A stretch of 64,000 nucleotides of DNA from JBOCEF01 sp047610385 (GCA_047610385.1 JBLGAC010000004.1:1-64000), one strand, 5' to 3'. Counted from the first letter of the stretch, positions 12,965 through 22,191 are shown. Numbers and translations are program-made. The notes: generated by a model not told the origin, from the sequence alone.

Positions 12965-14430
12965 GAGGCAGGCAGGTCCTTTGCATCGGGTGCGGCGCGT
13001 TTGGTTTGGGCGGTGGGCGCGGCCATCGGCAGCTCCAACCGGAACCGGGTGCCGCCAGTGTCTGATCGCACCAGATCGAGCGTTCCGCCATGACCGCGCG
13101 CCAGCTCTGCCGCGATCGCGAGGCCAAGCCCCGAGCCGCCGTGCCGCGCGCCGCCTTTGAACGCGGTGAACAGGTTGTTGCGCGCCTGGGCGGGCAGGCC
13201 CGGCCCGTCATCGGCGACCTCGATTGTCACCCGCGCCCCGTGCAGCGCCGCTGAGACGCTGACCACGCCCGCGCGGCCCGTCGCCTCAATCGCTTGACGG
13301 GCATTGCGCGTAAGATTGGCGAGGATGCGGTGCAGATGCTCTGGGTCGGCCATGGCGGTCAGATCGGCGGACACCGCGTTGATCAGGCGCACGCGCAGCG
13401 ACGGGTTGGCATCCTGAGGCTCACCTTCAAGCGGCGCATCGGCGAACACTTCGTCGCGCACGTCTTCGACCAGACGGCGCAGCAGCACCACGCGCAGCAC
13501 CGGGTCAGGTTCCACGGCGGTGCCGAAATTCAATGTGGCGGCGCACAGCGCCTCTGCCCGGTCCAGCGACCGGATCAGTTTGGGCCCCACGCGCTTCACC
13601 GCCGGATCGCCCGATGCGGCCAGCCTGTCGGCCAGCAATTGCGCTGTCATCACCAAGTTGCGCAGGTCATGGCTGATTTTGGCCACCGCTTCGCCAAGTG
13701 ATGCCAGCCGGGCGCGTTGCCGCAACGCGGCGCGCAAATCGGTCTCCATCTCAGCCAAGGCGTGTTCGGCGGCGGCGATTTCGCGGATGCCTGAGACAGG
13801 GCGGATCACGCGGCTCGCGTCCTCAGGCGCGTTGCGAAAGCTGTGCATGTTGTCGATGACCCGGGCCATGGGCGCGACCACAAAGCGGCGCACCGACAGC
13901 ACGATCAGCGTCGCGGTGACCCCAGACAACACCAAAGACAGAACCAGAACCCTTAGCCCGTAATCCAGCATCGCACGGCGCAGCGGGTCTTCGGGCACGG
14001 TCACTTCAATTTCGCGCCCGCCGCCCATGGTCGGGGCGCCGATGATGCGCATCATGCGCCCCGGCTCGGCCACGGCGCAGGCCAGCGCGTCGCGGATCAG
14101 TTCCCACGCGCCCGGATCGCGCAAGTCATAGGTGACGTCTACGGCAGGGGGGGTGTCCGAAGTCAGGATCAGCTCGCGGACCTCATCGCGCCTGAGCACG
14201 ATGTTGCGCACCCCGGCGGTGGCCAGCAGCTCACGCTCCAGATCCGGGGAGACCATGTCATCCGGCGTTGCCAGCAATGCGAGCGAGGCGATCTGCGCGC
14301 GCTCCATGCGTTCAATGAGGTAGGTTTCGCGGAACCGCGCGACCGAAGGCAGAAAAATCGCAACCTCCGCCAGCATCACAAACAGAACGGTGAGCAGAAG
14401 AAGCCGCCCGGAGAGGCTGCGGATCAGCAT
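12961..14430 (-). CDS. Membrane sensor histidine kinase
   Basis: From ATG 14430 the protein has 489 residues; an upstream ATG at 14520 would add 30 residues that look non-coding. One membrane segment (LLLLTVLFVMLAEVAIFL) precedes a sensor loop. A second (LRVLVLSLVLSGVTATLIVL) leads into a HAMP-like region. The phosphorylation helix is ASLGEAVAKISHDLRN with His as acceptor. The ATP-binding boxes follow: N-box NLTRNARQAIE, G1 VADDGPGLP and G2 GGSGLGLAIA. No response regulator lies beside it, so it is an orphan kinase whose partner is elsewhere. It is divergent from the chemotaxis receptor at 14601. Confidence 0.85.
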   Translation of the reverse strand: MLIRSLSGRLLLLTVLFVMLAEVAIFLPSVARFRETYLIERMERAQIASLALLATPDDMVSPDLERELLATAGVRNIVLRRDEVRELILTSDTPPAVDVTYDLRDPGAWELIRDALACAVAEPGRMMRIIGAPTMGGGREIEVTVPEDPLRRAMLDYGLRVLVLSLVLSGVTATLIVLSVRRFVVAPMARVIDNMHSFRNAPEDASRVIRPVSGIREIAAAEHALAEMETDLRAALRQRARLASLGEAVAKISHDLRNLVMTAQLLADRLAASGDPAVKRVGPKLIRSLDRAEALCAATLNFGTAVEPDPVLRVVLLRRLVEDVRDEVFADAPLEGEPQDANPSLRVRLINAVSADLTAMADPEHLHRILANLTRNARQAIEATGRAGVVSVSAALHGARVTIEVADDGPGLPAQARNNLFTAFKGGARHGGSGLGLAIAAELARGHGGTLDLVRSDTGGTRFRLELPMAAPTAQTKRAAPDAKDLPAS

Positions 14431-14600
14431 GTCTGCGCCCCTGTCAATCGCGATGAAGCTGCGTAGGCCAGCGACCCTAGGGCGCGCACCGCCGCGCGGC
14501 AAGCGCTGGGCGGAATACATTTTTTATTAAGTCTGCGGTTGGATGGATGGCACATCAAAGGCGATCTGAAGTTTTCTAAATCAAACAGGAGTTTTCGGCG

Positions 14601-16685
14601 ATGACCATGAAAGCCCGGATGATGCGCGTCGCACCGGTTGTGGCGGCAGGAATGGCGATGCTCGGTGCGGTTTTCATTGTTGGGGAGCGGATAGAGAAGG
14701 GCTTCATTGCCGAACGGGAAGCGGCGCGCAGCGTGCACGCAGCGGTGTCGCATGTGGAGCTTCAATCGCTTCATGCCCAGAGCGAAGCATTGGCATTCAT
14801 CATTGAACCAAATCTTGCTGCGCTTGACGCCCACGACGCCATCTCTGCCGCGTTCGCGGCGGAGACGGTCGTCCTGCACGAGCATCTTGTGGAGATGGGA
14901 GAGCGTGCGGAGGACGAGGCCCTCGGCCGCATGAGCGAGGCGTTCAGCGCGTATCATGTGGCATTCGCGGCCTATGCAGCGGTGGCGCTGACGCTCGGGC
15001 TGGATGAAGAAACCGGATTGCGGGGATCGTTGCGCTCCTCAGTCGATGATGTTGAGGCGGCGCTGGAACGCATCGATGCGCCGCAGATGATGGTGAAGAT
15101 GCGGATGATGCGGCGGCACGAAAAAAACTTTACCGTGCGTGTTGACCAAAAATATGTGGATCGGCTGAACGATCGGGTGACGGAGTTTCAGGCCTTCGGG
15201 CCTGAGCTATTCGCCAGCCCGGCGCAGCATGCTGAGGTGAACCGCTTTCTGGCCTCCTATCAGGCGAATTTTCTCAGATACGCGGCCAAGATGCTTGAGG
15301 CGAAAAGGGCATTCGTGGCGCTGAACCTTGCGGCGGAGCTGCTTACGCCGGAGTTCGAGGCGCTGCGCAACATGTCGATCAAGTCTGAGGCGGCGGCGAA
15401 TGCTGCCGCGGTGACCACCTCTCAGGTCCGTCTGGGGCTGGTGCTGGTGGTGATGTCAGTGCTGATCTGGGGGCTTTGGCGCTATGTCTCGCAGCTGGCG
15501 AAAGGGATCGCCGGGCCGCTTGTGGAAACCGCTGAGGCGCTGGAGGCGATGGCTGAGGGGCGTGAAGGTGCCGCGCTCGGCTCTCGCGGCCGCGACGACG
15601 AACTGGGGCGCATTGCCCGCGCGTTCGAAGCGCTGGGAACGCGCACCCGCACTGAGGTCGAGGCCCGCGCCGCCGTCGTGCAGAAGGCTGCGGAGCATGA
15701 GCGCGCCGCAGCGCTGGCTGAGGCGGAGCGCGCCAAGGCCGAAGCGGATGCCTTTGAGGCCAACGTCAAGGTCATCGGCAGCGCGCTGGAACGGCTGAGC
15801 ACGGGCGATCTGTCGGCACGGATCGGCGCGGAACTGGGCGCGAATTTCTCAGCCATCCGCAATGCGTTCAACAGCTCAATGGAACGGCTCGATGATCTGG
15901 TATGCCGGATCCAGAGCGCGAGCGCCTCCATCGTGGACGCCACAGATTCGATTTCCGCCGACGCCCAGGACCTGACTGGTCGGGCCGCAAGCCAGGCTGC
16001 CTCGCTCGAAGAAACCGCCGCAACGATTGAGGAACTGTCGGCCACCATCACCGCCAATGCCAGCAACGCGAAAAAGGCGAATGACGCAGTTGCCCAGACC
16101 GCGGCGCGCGCAATGGCAGGCGGCGCGGTCGTGCGCGAGGCCGTGGAGGCGATGGCGTTGATCGAGCGCAGCTCTGGCAAGATCTCAGAAATCATCACAG
16201 TGATCGATTCGATCGCCTTCCAGACCAATCTGCTCGCTCTCAACGCCGCGGTTGAGGCTGCGCGGGCGGGCGAATCGGGCAAGGGATTCGCCGTGGTGGC
16301 AAGTGAGGTGCGCACGCTGGCGCAGCGGTCCTCAGCCGCGGCGCAGGACATCACCGGGCTGATCGAGGAAAGTGCCGGTCATGTCTCCCAAGGGGCGCGG
16401 CTGGTACGCGAATCAGGCGAAGCGCTGACCGCCATCAACGGCGCGATTTCTGGCGTGTCAGAGAACATCGCAGACATTAACGAAGCCAGCGCCGCGCAGG
16501 CTGAGGGCGTGTCAGACATCGCCAGCACGATCAGCCATCTTGATCAGATGACCCAGAAAAGCGCCGACATGGCCCAAAAAAGCGCAGGTGGCGCCGGTGA
16601 ACTGGCCCTAGAGGCCGACGCCCTGCTTGAGCTGATCAGCTTTTTCCAGGTCGGTGATGAGCGCGGGCAGCGCCGCGTGGCGTGA
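14601..16685 (+). CDS. Methyl-accepting chemotaxis protein
   Basis: This 694-residue transmembrane receptor controls the CheA kinase. Membrane segments lie at about 9-28 and 277-295 and enclose a large helical periplasmic sensor with RRHEKNF near 171-177, typical of helical bimodular (HBM-like) sensors. Two HAMP-like stretches follow (about 297-350 and 385-440). The signalling hairpin tip is near 533-560 (IDSIAFQTNLLALNAAVEAA) and is highly conserved. GGAG precedes ATG 14601. The gene ends one base before the convergent oxidoreductase gene, so their 3' ends are shared. The ligand is unknown. The che operon at 61527-64000 could supply the partner proteins. Confidence 0.92.
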   Translation: MTMKARMMRVAPVVAAGMAMLGAVFIVGERIEKGFIAEREAARSVHAAVSHVELQSLHAQSEALAFIIEPNLAALDAHDAISAAFAAETVVLHEHLVEMGERAEDEALGRMSEAFSAYHVAFAAYAAVALTLGLDEETGLRGSLRSSVDDVEAALERIDAPQMMVKMRMMRRHEKNFTVRVDQKYVDRLNDRVTEFQAFGPELFASPAQHAEVNRFLASYQANFLRYAAKMLEAKRAFVALNLAAELLTPEFEALRNMSIKSEAAANAAAVTTSQVRLGLVLVVMSVLIWGLWRYVSQLAKGIAGPLVETAEALEAMAEGREGAALGSRGRDDELGRIARAFEALGTRTRTEVEARAAVVQKAAEHERAAALAEAERAKAEADAFEANVKVIGSALERLSTGDLSARIGAELGANFSAIRNAFNSSMERLDDLVCRIQSASASIVDATDSISADAQDLTGRAASQAASLEETAATIEELSATITANASNAKKANDAVAQTAARAMAGGAVVREAVEAMALIERSSGKISEIITVIDSIAFQTNLLALNAAVEAARAGESGKGFAVVASEVRTLAQRSSAAAQDITGLIEESAGHVSQGARLVRESGEALTAINGAISGVSENIADINEASAAQAEGVSDIASTISHLDQMTQKSADMAQKSAGGAGELALEADALLELISFFQVGDERGQRRVA

Positions 16686-16686
16686 T

Positions 16687-18147
16687 TTAGCCAAGCTTTG
16701 CCAGCAGGCGCACCGCGCGTTTGACCCATGGGTTGGCGAACAGGCGCGGCTCATAATAGCTGCCAGCCGCGCGCTTCGACAGCTCAGACAAGGTGGGGTA
16801 GGGGGCGATCATGCCAGCGATCGCCCCGATCTTCAGGCGCGCAGACATGGCGAGCTGCCAGATCTGGATCAGCTCTCCGGCCTGCGCGCCGACCATCGAC
16901 GCACCGACCGGGCGGCCTTTGACCACCATCACCTTCAGGAACCCGGCGGTCTTGCTTTCGGCCTTGGCCCGGTCATTGCCAGCATATTCGCTGCGCAGCA
17001 CTTCAAGCGCGCTGCCATGTTTTTCGCGCGCTTCGGTCTCAGTCAGGCCAACCTGCGCGATTTCGGGGTCGGTGTAGGTGACGCGCGGGATCGCGGCGAT
17101 CGCCTTTATCGGCAGGCGGAACAGCACGGCGCGGATCACCAGCCCCGCATGCCAGCCCGCCACATGGGTAAATTGCAGCCCCCCCGCAGCGTCCCCGATC
17201 GCATAGACCCGGCGGTTGGTGCTGCGCAGGCCAGCGTCAACCTTGACCCCGGTGCGCGTCACCTCAACCCCAGCGGCCGTAAGGTTCAGGCGGTCCAGCG
17301 ACGGGCGGCGTCCCGCGGCGACCAGAAGGTGCGATCCGGTCCAACGGCGACCGTCCGCTGCCTCCAACCACAGGGCGCCTGCAGTGCCGCCTGCCTTTGC
17401 GGCGGGGGTGTCGCCGATGATCTCAATGCCCTCGGCGCGCAATGCGCCCAGCGCCACGGCGGCCATTTCGGGATCCTCATGGCCCAGTGGGGCGCCAGCC
17501 TCCAGCACCGTCACGCCGCAACCGAGCCGGCGATGGGCCTGCGCCAGCTCCATGCCAATCGGCCCGGCGCCCAGGATCAGCAGATGCGCGGGCGCCTCAG
17601 TCAGCGCAAAGATCGTCTCATTGGTCAAAAACGGCAAATCGGCCAGCCCCGGGATCGGCGGCACGGCGGCCGTGGACCCGGTGGCAATCACCACGCGGCG
17701 GGGCTTGATGGTCAGGCCCCCGGCCTCAACGCTGCCGGGCCCGGTGAAATGCGCCCAAGCGCGGATCACCTCAACGCCCATCCCTTCGAATCGGTCTTGC
17801 GAATCATGGGGCGCGATGTCGGCGATCACGGCGTTCACATGCGCCTTGGCAGCGGCAAAATCGATCTGCGCCGCCACTGGTGTCACGCCAAACCGCGCGC
17901 CTGCGCCCATCGCATATGCGGCCTTGCCCGCCGCCAGCAAGGCTTTGGACGGCACGCACCCGGTGTTGAGGCAGTCGCCGCCCATCTCAGCCCCCTCAAC
18001 CAGCACCACGGAGGCGCCAAGGCGCACCGCCCCCGCCGCCGCTGACAGCCCACCCGACCCAGCCCCGATCACCAGCAGATCGGGGCGCAGTGCGCCGGAG
18101 GAATCGCGGGGAACTTTCGGCGCGTCGGTCATGGTCACGTCCTTCAT
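16687..18147 (-). CDS. FAD-dependent disulfide oxidoreductase (mercuric/dihydrolipoamide reductase type)
   Basis: This 486-residue flavoenzyme has an FAD-binding loop (DLLVIGAGSGGLSAAAGA), the redox-active disulfide GGDCLNTGCVPSKAL, an NAD(P)-binding loop (LLILGAGPIGMELAQAH) and a C-terminal dimerisation domain ending near GAIAGMIAPYPTLSELSKRA. It lacks the HPTxxE-type His/Glu pair of classical lipoamide dehydrogenases at that place and so fits the broad MerA/Lpd-like class often paired with SNARE-associated membrane proteins. The start is ATG 18147, which overlaps the TGA of the VTT gene; the longer frame to 18216 is not needed. The substrate is not clear. Confidence 0.85.
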   Translation of the reverse strand: MKDVTMTDAPKVPRDSSGALRPDLLVIGAGSGGLSAAAGAVRLGASVVLVEGAEMGGDCLNTGCVPSKALLAAGKAAYAMGAGARFGVTPVAAQIDFAAAKAHVNAVIADIAPHDSQDRFEGMGVEVIRAWAHFTGPGSVEAGGLTIKPRRVVIATGSTAAVPPIPGLADLPFLTNETIFALTEAPAHLLILGAGPIGMELAQAHRRLGCGVTVLEAGAPLGHEDPEMAAVALGALRAEGIEIIGDTPAAKAGGTAGALWLEAADGRRWTGSHLLVAAGRRPSLDRLNLTAAGVEVTRTGVKVDAGLRSTNRRVYAIGDAAGGLQFTHVAGWHAGLVIRAVLFRLPIKAIAAIPRVTYTDPEIAQVGLTETEAREKHGSALEVLRSEYAGNDRAKAESKTAGFLKVMVVKGRPVGASMVGAQAGELIQIWQLAMSARLKIGAIAGMIAPYPTLSELSKRAAGSYYEPRLFANPWVKRAVRLLAKLG

Positions 18148-18911
18148 GATATGTCCCCCGGGCCCTTGCGCCCGCGGATCGCCTTGATCGCCATCGGCAG
18201 CGCCGCCAGCGCGCACAGGCCCAGCAGTGGCCCCAGCACCTGCGGTTCAAACAGCAGGCCCAGATCGGGGTTCTCGCCGCGCGCGAACACGTCGCCCAGC
18301 CCCGCGCCGACCCATGTGTAAACCAGCGTGCCGGGCATGATCCCGAAGAAGGTGGTCCACACATAAGTGCGCAGCCCCACGCCAAAAAATGCGGGCGCCA
18401 GATTGGCCACAAAGAACGGCACCGCCGGCACCAGCCGCATCAGCAAAAGGAACGAGACCTGGTTTGCCTCCAACCCCCGTTTCAACCGCGCCATGGTCCC
18501 GCCTGAGGCGCCCATCCGCGCGGCCAGCCGATCGCCAAGCCCTGATTTTGCGGCCACAAAGATCATTGTCGCGCCGATGGTGGCCCCGATCATCGTCAGC
18601 ACGCCCCCTGCGGCAAGCCCGAACAGAAAGCCCCCGGTCAGCGTCATGATCAGCGCGCCGGGCAATGAGAACGCCACCACCGCCACATAAAGCACGGCAT
18701 AACTTAGCGCCGCGAGCGCATAATTGGCGTCGCGCCAGGCCAGCAGCGCTTCGCGGTTATCGCGCAGCGCGTCAAAGCTGAGCCTGTCGCCCAGCAGCAC
18801 GGCACCAAGCACCGCCCCGCACACCAGCGCGATCAGCGGTGCGGCCCTGCGCAGGCGGCCCACAGGGTTCGCCGGGGGGGTGGGCGTCGGTTCTGCTGCG
18901 GCGTCTGGCAT
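18144..18911 (-). CDS. VTT (TVP38/TMEM64, DedA-like) membrane protein
   Basis: This integral inner-membrane protein has 255 residues from ATG 18911 (GGAG upstream); a longer frame to 19151 is not supported. It has a cytosolic Pro-rich N-terminus and about five to six membrane helices. The VTT core motif is visible: GALIMTLTGGFLFGLAAGGV, and later FFVANLAPAFFGVGLRTYVW. Family members are thought to scramble lipids or transport small solutes. It is coupled by ATGA to the disulfide reductase downstream, a pairing common in alphaproteobacteria that suggests a shared redox or metal-related role. Confidence 0.85.
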   Translation of the reverse strand: MPDAAAEPTPTPPANPVGRLRRAAPLIALVCGAVLGAVLLGDRLSFDALRDNREALLAWRDANYALAALSYAVLYVAVVAFSLPGALIMTLTGGFLFGLAAGGVLTMIGATIGATMIFVAAKSGLGDRLAARMGASGGTMARLKRGLEANQVSFLLLMRLVPAVPFFVANLAPAFFGVGLRTYVWTTFFGIMPGTLVYTWVGAGLGDVFARGENPDLGLLFEPQVLGPLLGLCALAALPMAIKAIRGRKGPGDIS

Positions 18912-19107
18912 AAATAGCTCCGGCAATTGTGGGCTGAGGGGGCGCGTGCCTTGATATGCGCGTGAAACGGGGGGCGGCGAAAGGTGCCTCACGGCTCCTT
19001 GATGCAAGGGTGATGGCACCGGGGCGGGGATATGCATCGAATGCCTTGCATCTGCGCGGCGCGCGCATGATTTTAATGCTGCACAGGCGCAAGGCGCGCC
19101 GATGCAA

Positions 19108-19136
19108 TTGACATCCGTGCGGGGCCGCGATAATCG
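19108..19136 (+). promoter_or_regulatory. Predicted sigma-70 promoter of rpmH-rnpA
   Basis: TTGACA at 19108-19113 is a perfect -35 box. GATAAT at 19129-19134 (spacer 15) or TAATCG at 19131-19136 (spacer 17) can serve as -10. The predicted start leaves a leader of about 110 bases before rpmH. Confidence 0.6.
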
Positions 19137-19252
19137 GACGCCTCTGAACAAACAGCGCCCCCGCCGGGCGCCGGGCGTCGCTCATGGGTTGCTCCGTATC
19201 GGAGCGTCTCGTCGAACCGGCCCGACTGACAAGACGCCCGAGGAGAGCCACG

Positions 19253-19387
19253 ATGAAACGTACATTCCAGCCGAGCAACCTGGTCCGCGCCCGCCGCCAT
19301 GGTTTCCGTGCCCGCATGGCCACCAAGAACGGCCGCAAGATCATCAACAACCGCCGTGCCCAGGGCCGCAAACGCCTGAGCGCCTGA
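19253..19387 (+). CDS. rpmH: 50S ribosomal protein L34
   Basis: This 44-residue basic protein matches L34 over its whole length (MKRTFQPSNLVRARRHGFRA, RMATKNGRKIINNRRAQGRK). It sits in the large ribosomal subunit near the 23S rRNA core. GAGGAGAG precedes the ATG. It heads the conserved rpmH-rnpA-yidD block, and a small hairpin at 19395-19412 follows it. A sigma-70 promoter lies upstream at 19108-19136. Confidence 0.97.
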   Translation: MKRTFQPSNLVRARRHGFRARMATKNGRKIINNRRAQGRKRLSA

Positions 19388-19394
19388 GCCTGAC

Positions 19395-19412
19395 ATCCCG
19401 CGTCTGCGGGAT
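19395..19412 (+). terminator. Short hairpin between rpmH and rnpA
   Basis: ATCCCGC and GCGGGAT pair around a GTCT loop. There is no U run, so it more likely acts as a partial attenuator or RNA-stability element that lowers rnpA expression relative to rpmH. Confidence 0.4.
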
Positions 19413-19539
19413 TGGGTCATAGCCGGGTCGGGCCATTGCAGACTCGGGCCACTTCGGTGCCGTGCCTGCGCCGGTGCCGCCGGAACGGCGACCGGTCGCG
19501 CAAGCGGCCGGTTTCGTCGTTGATCGGAGCACGCCTCCC

Positions 19540-20034
19540 ATGAACGACGCAATCGCACCGGATCTTTGCGTGCCCGATGCTCCGCGCGCAGTCGAATCGC
19601 GTGCTGAGATCGCATCCATTCTTCAGCGCCGCGATTTCCTCGCCGCCTCGCGTGCCGACCGTTGGTCGGCGCCGGGTCTGGTCATGCAGGGCCGCCGTCG
19701 CCGGGATGACGAACCGGCCGGGACCGGCCCTCGTGTGGGGTTCACCTGTTCCAAAAAGGTCGGCAACGCGGTCGCGCGCAACCGTGCCAAGCGCCGCCTG
19801 CGCGCCGCCGTCGATGCGGTGCTGCCCGGAGTGGCGCTGCCGGGTTGGGATTACGTGTTGATCGGGCGCCGCGATGAAACCGCTTCGCGCGCCTTCCCCG
19901 ATCTGTGCGCCGATCTGGCAAAGGCGATCGAGACGCTTCATGCCGGGCGCGGGCGCAAGGCCGGCCCGCCCAAGATCCGTGGCAAAGGCGCCGCGAAAGG
20001 CCATGGCCGCGGCAAAGGCGTCGCGGCGCCGTGA
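19540..20034 (+). CDS. rnpA: Ribonuclease P protein component
   Basis: This 164-residue protein assists the catalytic RNA of RNase P in removing the 5' leader of pre-tRNAs. The family core is visible: RRDFLAASRADRW, then RVGFTCSKKVGNAVARNRAK followed by RRLRAA, the RNR motif that binds RNase P RNA. It is longer than the usual 115-130 residues because of an acidic N-terminal extension and a basic Gly/Lys-rich tail (GKGAAKGHGRGKG). ATG 19540 has GGAG upstream; a longer frame from 19462 is possible but lacks a ribosome site. It overlaps yidD by GTGA. Confidence 0.93.
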   Translation: MNDAIAPDLCVPDAPRAVESRAEIASILQRRDFLAASRADRWSAPGLVMQGRRRRDDEPAGTGPRVGFTCSKKVGNAVARNRAKRRLRAAVDAVLPGVALPGWDYVLIGRRDETASRAFPDLCADLAKAIETLHAGRGRKAGPPKIRGKGAAKGHGRGKGVAAP

Positions 20035-20303
20035 TTGGGCGGTTCATCGTTCGACTTCTGTCGCTGCCGATCCGGGCCTACCGGCTGTTTCTGTCGCCGC
20101 TGATCGGTAAAAATTGCCGTTATCACCCAACCTGCTCGGCCTATGCGCTAGAGGCGCTGGACCGCCACGGGCCGATCAAAGGGTCCTGGCTGGCGGTCCG
20201 GCGCATTTTGCGCTGCCATCCGTGGGGCGGCATGGGCAACGACCCGGTGCCGCCCACCAAAGGCGACCCGCCCACCGACCCAAAGCGCCCGGACCAGCCC
20301 TAG
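20031..20303 (+). CDS. yidD: Membrane protein insertion efficiency factor YidD
   Basis: This 90-residue protein starts at GTG 20031, overlapping the rnpA stop. The family sequence is clear: PIRAYRLFLSPLIGKNCRYH followed by PTCSAYALEAL and later RRILRCHPW. YidD has an amphipathic helix that lies on the inner membrane and helps YidC insert proteins. The Pro-rich tail (PPTKGDPPTDPKRP) is common in this order. The order rpmH-rnpA-yidD is conserved, but the usual yidC does not follow within the window. Confidence 0.92.
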   Translation: MIGRFIVRLLSLPIRAYRLFLSPLIGKNCRYHPTCSAYALEALDRHGPIKGSWLAVRRILRCHPWGGMGNDPVPPTKGDPPTDPKRPDQP

Positions 20304-20754
20304 CGCCTGCACCAAGCGCCGCAATCTGGTCTCGCCGCGCAGGCGCAACGCTGGCCACCCGTGGGCCCGCAGAAGCGCGGCGCTCGCGCCGATGCTGCTT
20401 TCGCCAGACTGCGCAAACGCGTCACCCAAGGCGAGTGTGCCGCGATTGAACGCTGCGGCATGGCGCAAACGCCCGCCCGCCAGCTTGTCTTTCTGTCGGG
20501 TGGCACGAACATCTGGACCATGCGCGCCGCGCTGCCCCAACTGCGCCGATGGGGCCAGCCGGGGGTCCTGTCGATGGCGCCGCGGCTTTTGACCAATGGC
20601 AGCACTGTCATCGCTGCCCGCCCGGTGGACCGAAACCTCCGCCAGCCGCCCAGACCCCAGACCCTAGCGCCCAGACCCTAGCGCCCAGACCCCAGACCCC
20701 AGCGCGCTGACCAACGCGCAGCTTGCCAGCCGCGCAACGATGCAGGGGTCGATT
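20304..20754. other. Gene-poor stretch after yidD
   Basis: Open frames exist on both strands (for example 20361-20681 and the reverse 20300-20611), but none shows a recognisable domain or a ribosome binding site, so I support no gene. The right part holds the tandem repeat at 20651-20705. Confidence 0.4.
20651..20705. repeat. Tandem CAGACCC repeats
   Basis: CAGACCC is repeated in seven-base and 14-base steps with the insert TAGCGCC: two units of CAGACCCTAGCGCC are flanked by CAGACCC(C) copies. The array is non-coding and of the kind that varies in copy number between strains. Confidence 0.7.
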
Positions 20755-21198
20755 TCAAGGGGCTGGCGCGGCGCCGATCGTGGCCAAAGCCGCGCGCATC
20801 CGGTCTGGCACCGGGATCGGGCGGTTGGTGCCTTTGTCCACGCAGACATGGATGAACTGGCCGGTGGCGCAGGCCTCGTTCTCATCGTTGCGGAAGATGC
20901 CGATGCGGTAGGTGACCGAACTGCCACCGATGCGCTCGACCCCCAGCGCTGCGGTGACCCGGTCAGGGAACCCCAAGCTGGCCATGTAGGTGCATCTGGT
21001 TTCGACCACCAAGGCCACCACGGGCCCATAGGGGATGTCGAGCGCGCCGCTCTCGATCAGCCATTTGTTCACGACTGTGTCGAAATATTCGTAATAAACC
21101 ACGTTGTTCATGTGGCCGTAGACGTCGTTGTCCCGCCACCGGGTCTGCATGTCCAGAAACCAGGCGAAATCCGTACGAGTCGGGCGGGGGGCTGGCAT
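20755..21198 (-). CDS. Acyl-CoA thioesterase, hot-dog (4HBT) family
   Basis: This 147-residue protein carries the 4HBT signature TRWRDNDVYGHMNNVVYYEYFD at residues 19-40, with the catalytic Asp in DNDVYGHMNN. The fold continues with strand-rich text (VVALVVETRCTYMASL; VTYRIGIFRNDE). Relatives such as YbgC hydrolyse short-chain or aromatic acyl-CoA esters in the cytosol. The length is normal. It stands alone, with GC-rich repeats on both sides. The exact substrate cannot be told. Confidence 0.88.
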   Translation of the reverse strand: MPAPRPTRTDFAWFLDMQTRWRDNDVYGHMNNVVYYEYFDTVVNKWLIESGALDIPYGPVVALVVETRCTYMASLGFPDRVTAALGVERIGGSSVTYRIGIFRNDENEACATGQFIHVCVDKGTNRPIPVPDRMRAALATIGAAPAP

Positions 21199-21270
21199 CA
21201 GCGGCGTCTCCGTGGCGTGTCGCGAAACAGAAATTTCGCCGCACGGTAATGCGCGCCGCGCGCCTGCGCC

Positions 21271-21326
21271 AGCCCCCCACGTCAGCCCCCCACGTCAGCC
21301 CCCCACGTGAGTCCCCCCCCCCCCAC
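21271..21326. repeat. 13-bp tandem repeat followed by a C tract
   Basis: AGCCCCCCACGTC is repeated at 21271-21283 and 21284-21296, with a third copy ending in G at 21297-21309. A run of twelve C residues and CACG follow. The array is non-coding and lies between the divergent thioesterase and HAD genes, so slippage here could affect both promoters. Confidence 0.75.
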
Positions 21327-21414
21327 GCGCCTGCGGGCCTTGCGCCGCCGCCCGGCCGCGCTAGGGTCGCCAGCGACGCTGGCCATCGCGGCCTGAATGC
21401 GCAGGAGGCGCCGA

Positions 21415-22128
21415 ATGATCCGTGGGATCGTGTTCGACAAAGACGGCACGCTGTTTGATTTCAACGCCACATGGCGCGGTGTGATGCAAGAAACGCTCAA
21501 GGCGCTCGCCCCCGGCGATCCCGACCGCGCCGCACTGATGGCGCGCGCGGTGGGCTATGATCCGGGCACTGGCACCTTTGCGGGCGGCTCAGCGATCGTG
21601 GCGGGGTCGTCGGCCGACGTGGCGCGGATCTGGGCGGAATTTCTGCCCGCCACGCCAGTCGCGGCACTTGAGGCCGCGCTGAACGCGCGCGCTGAAACTG
21701 TGGGGCTAGGGGATCTTGTGCCCGCCGCCGCCGATCTGCCGGGCCTTCTGGATGTGCTGCGCGCCATGGGCTGCGCGCTTGGGGTTGCGACCCATGACAG
21801 CGAGGCAGGGGCGCGCAGTCATCTGGGCTTGGTCGGGGTGCTTGACCGGTTTGATTTTATCGCCGGCTATGACAGCGGCCATGGGCTGAAGCCCGGCCCC
21901 GGCATGGTGCTGGCATTTTGCGCGCACACCGGGCTGGATCCTGCCGAGGTCGCGATGATCGGCGACAGCGTCCATGATCTGGGTGCGGGACGGTCCGCAG
22001 GCGCCGCCCTTGTGGTTGGCGTGCTGACCGGCCCGGCGCCCAGATCCGAATTGGCCCCGCTGGCCGACATGGTGCTCCGCTCGATTGAGGATCTGCCTGC
22101 CGCCCTGCGATCCCTCGCCGCGGTGTGA
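21415..22128 (+). CDS. HAD-family phosphatase (phosphoglycolate phosphatase-like)
   Basis: This 237-residue cytosolic hydrolase has the HAD motifs: I, FDKDGTLFDF near residues 8-17 (nucleophile and acid/base Asp); II, GVATHDSE, with Thr; III, the lysine in GHGLKPGPGMV; and IV, MIGDSVHDLGAGRSAG. A helical cap lies between motifs I and II, as in the Gph class. AGGAGG precedes ATG 21415. It probably removes phosphate from a small metabolite such as 2-phosphoglycolate. The assignment to Gph itself is uncertain because many HAD enzymes share this layout. Confidence 0.85.
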   Translation: MIRGIVFDKDGTLFDFNATWRGVMQETLKALAPGDPDRAALMARAVGYDPGTGTFAGGSAIVAGSSADVARIWAEFLPATPVAALEAALNARAETVGLGDLVPAAADLPGLLDVLRAMGCALGVATHDSEAGARSHLGLVGVLDRFDFIAGYDSGHGLKPGPGMVLAFCAHTGLDPAEVAMIGDSVHDLGAGRSAGAALVVGVLTGPAPRSELAPLADMVLRSIEDLPAALRSLAAV

Positions 22129-22191
22129 TTGGCGCGGCGCGCAGCGTCGCCTGAGGGGGGCTCGATGCCCCCTGAGGGCGATCCTTGGGGC

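Noticed and set aside
16654..18045. 463-aa open frame on the plus strand
   Set aside because: It is antisense to the clearly recognisable disulfide reductase.
20361..20681. Possible gene downstream of yidD
   Set aside because: It has no ribosome binding site or domain, competing frames of equal length exist, and its 3' end runs into the tandem repeat.
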